Positions 62,201 to 64,000 of a DNA stretch of 64,000 bases are shown piece by piece. Location: NCBI GenBank assembly GCA_947184155.2, contig CAMXCT020001648.1, positions 62,001 through 126,000 on the forward strand, written 5' to 3'. Each line of letters begins with the position of its first letter. Position 1 is the first letter of the stretch. This DNA is from Cladocopium goreaui (Eukaryota > Sar > Dinophyceae > Suessiales > Symbiodiniaceae). Position numbers and translations under genes: made by a program. The notes below the pieces were generated by a model. That model was not told the origin of the DNA. It ran no database searches and saw only the letters and a program-made list of their open reading frames with translations.

Positions 62201-63490
62201 AGGAAATCTTTCATGTTGTTAACCCAAATGGCTGAGGGAGTTAGAGTCCCAAACCTGCCATGGGCAAGCTTCATCCCTGCTCACTTTCTCCCTATATGGA
62301 AAAGTTTCCTTATCACTCTTCAAACAGACAGAGCGACCACATCCAAAAAAGATGAACTCATCGAACAACTAGTGCCTATCTTTCATAACCCAAATATTGT
62401 ACTGCCAATGAGAATTCTGACGGTCCAAGAAGTACGCAAATTAGCAGGACTTGAGAATATCTTAACGACAGAAAGACATGGGCCTTCCCTTCTCACGGAT
62501 AAAGTGATTCGAGACTTTTGTGGAAATAGTTTTCATCCATCTCTCATCAGCGCGGCCCTCGGTACCGATGATCAATTACAACAGTGGGTTGAGGGAAACA
62601 ATGATGCGCAGCCGTACCACAAGGACCTACCGAGTATCCAAGAAGTTTATTCTAAATACCAAGACTTGCTGAAGCTGGTTTTAGAACAAGCAGCCGCTCG
62701 AGGAGTTCAACTCAGAGATGATAAAGTGGATTTTGAAGCTAAATGGCGGCACTACTCTCTTAATGACAGCGTCGAATCAGCTTGCCCCCCAGTAGTGCAC
62801 CAGCCGACAGTCTTCGCCTTTTTACAAGGATCCAACCCTCCTAAGTATTATGGAGCCCACAGTGAGGATAAACCCCCCTTTGGTGATAAAGAGTTGAGCA
62901 ATATTATGACCCAAACTGGGATTGATTGGGTGCTAGAGTCCTCAAACACATATGAAAATGTTACCCTATCAGCGCACATGCTTTACTTGGCTGTTAAAAA
63001 TGGTCTTGGATTTCATTCTGAAGCTCAAGAGATCAAAGCAAAGCATATTGAACTGTTGAAAGAATATACTGGTGCTGAACAACTTACTGCTATCAAACAA
63101 CTATTTGTTGTTTTCCAGATTGCAACGCTCAGTGTAAAGCACCAATTTCCCTACGGTTTTATCATTTGGGCACCAAAAATTATGCAACCTCCCCTTATCT
63201 ATGTTGGGGTACAACGACCTTGCCTGCTATTCCTGTTGCTTTCTCATGAGCCTGATCAACCGTTTCGCTTTGGAACGGTCGCATTTGACTATCGACAAAG
63301 TAAAGACCTTCTCATTCATGCCAACATGCCAAAGATATTTGCTGATGTGGTGCAAGTTTCTTATCATACATTTGCGACCTACCCGATACTTGCTCGAATT
63401 GATAAAGGACAACACTATATATTGGTTCGGGCACCTGCCTCTATCTGTGTTATGGCACACGTCCAATGTTGTCCTCGATGTTGTAAGTGA
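59210..63490 (+). CDS. DNMT3-like cytosine-5 DNA methyltransferase with large N-terminal region
   Basis: About 1426 codons from the ATG at 59,210. Residues about 1-340 are low-complexity Ser/Pro/Glu-rich. Residues about 380-640 hold two CQAC pairs and a beta-rich stretch ending LIVLHTSQPGMISMYDHNNG, faintly like the zinc finger and palm of ubiquitin-specific proteases (low confidence). The methyltransferase domain follows: motif I VISMFDGVGSVYHIIK, motif IV VAGSPCQDLTYAG with catalytic Cys, motif VI TENAGSM, motif VIII YGIQRKRVFLRS, then LAGLENI and motif X DFCGNSFHPSLISAAL. The P-C-Q and E-N-A forms fit the DNMT3 side of the family. About 330 C-terminal residues are unassigned. The present ATG lies in the short tRNA-derived insertion; the original N-terminus is at 34,458-34,742. 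Intronless and directly downstream of the helicase in the undisturbed locus. Confidence 0.85.
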   Translation: MAPATKKNPYQNSPPLTDAVAGASVHDTAKPHAERSSSQGELKGAQRACKVPEGQLTPSDARTDPPTVSPTIPWTNLPASHPAGTSEQPITDMVVDQDYHGNNIRKTEEEDKEMLPPQPALLSTPIKKPPTCEGEALSSQKTSLQELKSTCGEVKGGFASKGRLSNELSDPVITPSSPPGVSPPSQNDNAKPESSDPIVHTLPSQCQPPDAASKAPIGNDPLPEKQSVLPDDAVVVEIGKDPPGIATPTKTKSSQASSLHQGEALPPIQAALQRSSVLPANDKTRVCIDITGEDDHTEQIDLTQPSFERETQSQSQQFRFASLSPFAESSRKWFPTLDATVIAALANKAQDIAIHCSHMSSMNTALYLLSRGPWIPTHVSIHVRQAALAAVGVGWSWVHQVPTVFPFTCFDACLSLATLSTIPPNVTTQNDAVYELYSIVCANLSQSTRSFLFSRFVLQCQACLRSSAIPIDTFTATIKPNTGIDELCDSLVPIWNTDELTECQACSCLDAAKAKWKCGKFGPLIIVRIKVPPGCSFPKLEEERLPLRHKFMFQEREYEIQCLIATTRLDFDSQLIVLHTSQPGMISMYDHNNGIRVADYKHVSGKLLISGLVILPVKSPKAILMTKQLSEAAEGGEVAQYRRRQLKVVKGFLKSPRKQKRTRTSQLSHPSCKHNAKTKSSKKKAKATRHGPPKDGKNEDIVEEIDPEGLPRIIAHETLANIGVISMFDGVGSVYHIIKKKLGKPPTIFIAAEIDPVLRRLVAAEIGLREDQQWGYTIEGVATIYVKDVWDLVARDSLILRQAKAMHPTIKWIVVAGSPCQDLTYAGYLNGLLGLTGQRSMLFFIVYLVILHLQKLFGTESIRYLTENAGSMQIVQTDRKPKGMQRLEQSEHFQMFLYCLGLPRKQPTYRWVWDTSPYYGIQRKRVFLRSHMDTEELASVPLTFLDEWGPLVTLNGENLPLAPLLRTRGLSNSGILKLSWTGYQPSALLWDYSFFGGRKSFMLLTQMAEGVRVPNLPWASFIPAHFLPIWKSFLITLQTDRATTSKKDELIEQLVPIFHNPNIVLPMRILTVQEVRKLAGLENILTTERHGPSLLTDKVIRDFCGNSFHPSLISAALGTDDQLQQWVEGNNDAQPYHKDLPSIQEVYSKYQDLLKLVLEQAAARGVQLRDDKVDFEAKWRHYSLNDSVESACPPVVHQPTVFAFLQGSNPPKYYGAHSEDKPPFGDKELSNIMTQTGIDWVLESSNTYENVTLSAHMLYLAVKNGLGFHSEAQEIKAKHIELLKEYTGAEQLTAIKQLFVVFQIATLSVKHQFPYGFIIWAPKIMQPPLIYVGVQRPCLLFLLLSHEPDQPFRFGTVAFDYRQSKDLLIHANMPKIFADVVQVSYHTFATYPILARIDKGQHYILVRAPASICVMAHVQCCPRCCK

Positions 63491-64000
63491 TGTTGTGAAT
63501 TTCTCGTTTTTTTTCCACGTAAATTTTGATGTTTTAAATTTGGCGTTTTTTTTTCTCACGTAAATTTTGATGTTGTAAATTTGGCGTTTTTTTTCTCCCA
63601 CGTAAATTTTGATGTTTTAAATTTGGCGTTTTTTTTTCTCACGTAAATTTTGATGTTGTAAATTTGGCGTTTTTTTCTCACGTAAATTTTCATGTTGTAA
63701 ATTTGGCGTTTTTTTTCTCACGTAAATTTTCATGTTGTAAATTTGGCGTTTTTTTTTCTCACGTAAATTTTGATGTTGTAAATTTGGTGTTTTTTTTCGC
63801 GCGCAAATTTTGATGTTGTAAATTTGGCGTTTTTGTTTTCCTCACGTAAATTTTCATGTTGTAAATTTGGCGTTTTTTTCTCATGTAAATATTGATATTG
63901 TAAATTTGGCATATTTTTCTCACGATTTCTCACGGAAATTTTGATGTTGTAAATTTGGTGTTATTTTCTCCTCACGTAAATTTTGTTGTAAATTTGGTGT
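63491..64000. repeat. minisatellite, about 40-45 bp unit
   Basis: About twelve copies of CTCACGTAAATTTTGATGTT plus GTAAATTTGGCG and a T8-T9 run, starting just after the methyltransferase stop and running off the window. Apparent frames in it are repeat artefacts. Confidence 0.85.

Noticed and set aside
1-64000. Dinoflagellate spliced-leader relics marking retroposed genes
   Set aside because: I looked for the GCCATTTTGGCTCAAG core near the intronless genes and found no convincing match by eye.

Overview
The window looks like nuclear DNA of a dinoflagellate, probably of the Symbiodiniaceae type. The signs are G/C-ending codons in short exons, large introns with GT, GC and unusually GA donors, exon joins of the form AG|G, long microsatellites, and Ty1/copia and tyrosine-recombinase (DIRS-type) retroelements, several carrying methyltransferase-like domains. 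No database search was possible; family calls rest on motifs read by eye.

Region 1 (about 1-18.7 kb) is intron-rich host sequence with every recognisable exon on the minus strand: a phytanoyl-CoA dioxygenase-like gene running off the left edge, an RRM protein, a cluster of unassigned exons including a cold-shock-like exon and a 242-codon Gly/Cys-rich exon, a secreted metallopeptidase-like gene whose HExxH site is degenerate, and an ankyrin-repeat gene. Simple repeats fill many introns.

Region 2 (about 20.0-29.1 kb) holds an apparently young Ty1/copia element on the minus strand: two identical 184-bp LTRs, target duplication GTAGT, and one intact 2216-residue polyprotein with a C-terminal membrane and coiled-coil extension. 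It sits inside an older, decayed relative.

Region 3 (about 29.95-34.74 kb plus 59.12-63.49 kb) is a compact plus-strand block without recognised introns: an alpha/beta-hydrolase-like reading frame, a superfamily 1 helicase in a shifted frame, and, starting about 10 bp after the helicase stop, a large protein with a full set of DNMT3-like cytosine-5 methyltransferase motifs. The start of the methyltransferase reading frame has been split by later insertions.

Region 4 (34,743-59,118) is what splits it: a second Ty1/copia element (798-bp LTRs, target duplication AAAAC, minus strand) whose pol ends in a methyltransferase-like domain and which has one more gene 3' of pol. That gene is split at its 5' end by a 12.2-kb element with 17-bp terminal inverted repeats and 8-bp target duplication CACTATGC. 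Inside that lies a decayed DIRS-type element with split direct repeats (A1-ORFs-B1-A2-B2), a tyrosine recombinase, a gag-like zinc-finger protein, another methyltransferase-like domain and an RNase H remnant. A short tRNA-derived insertion with 20-bp direct repeats also hit the methyltransferase gene before the copia element arrived. The insertion order can therefore be read from the sequence. The right edge is a 40-45 bp minisatellite.
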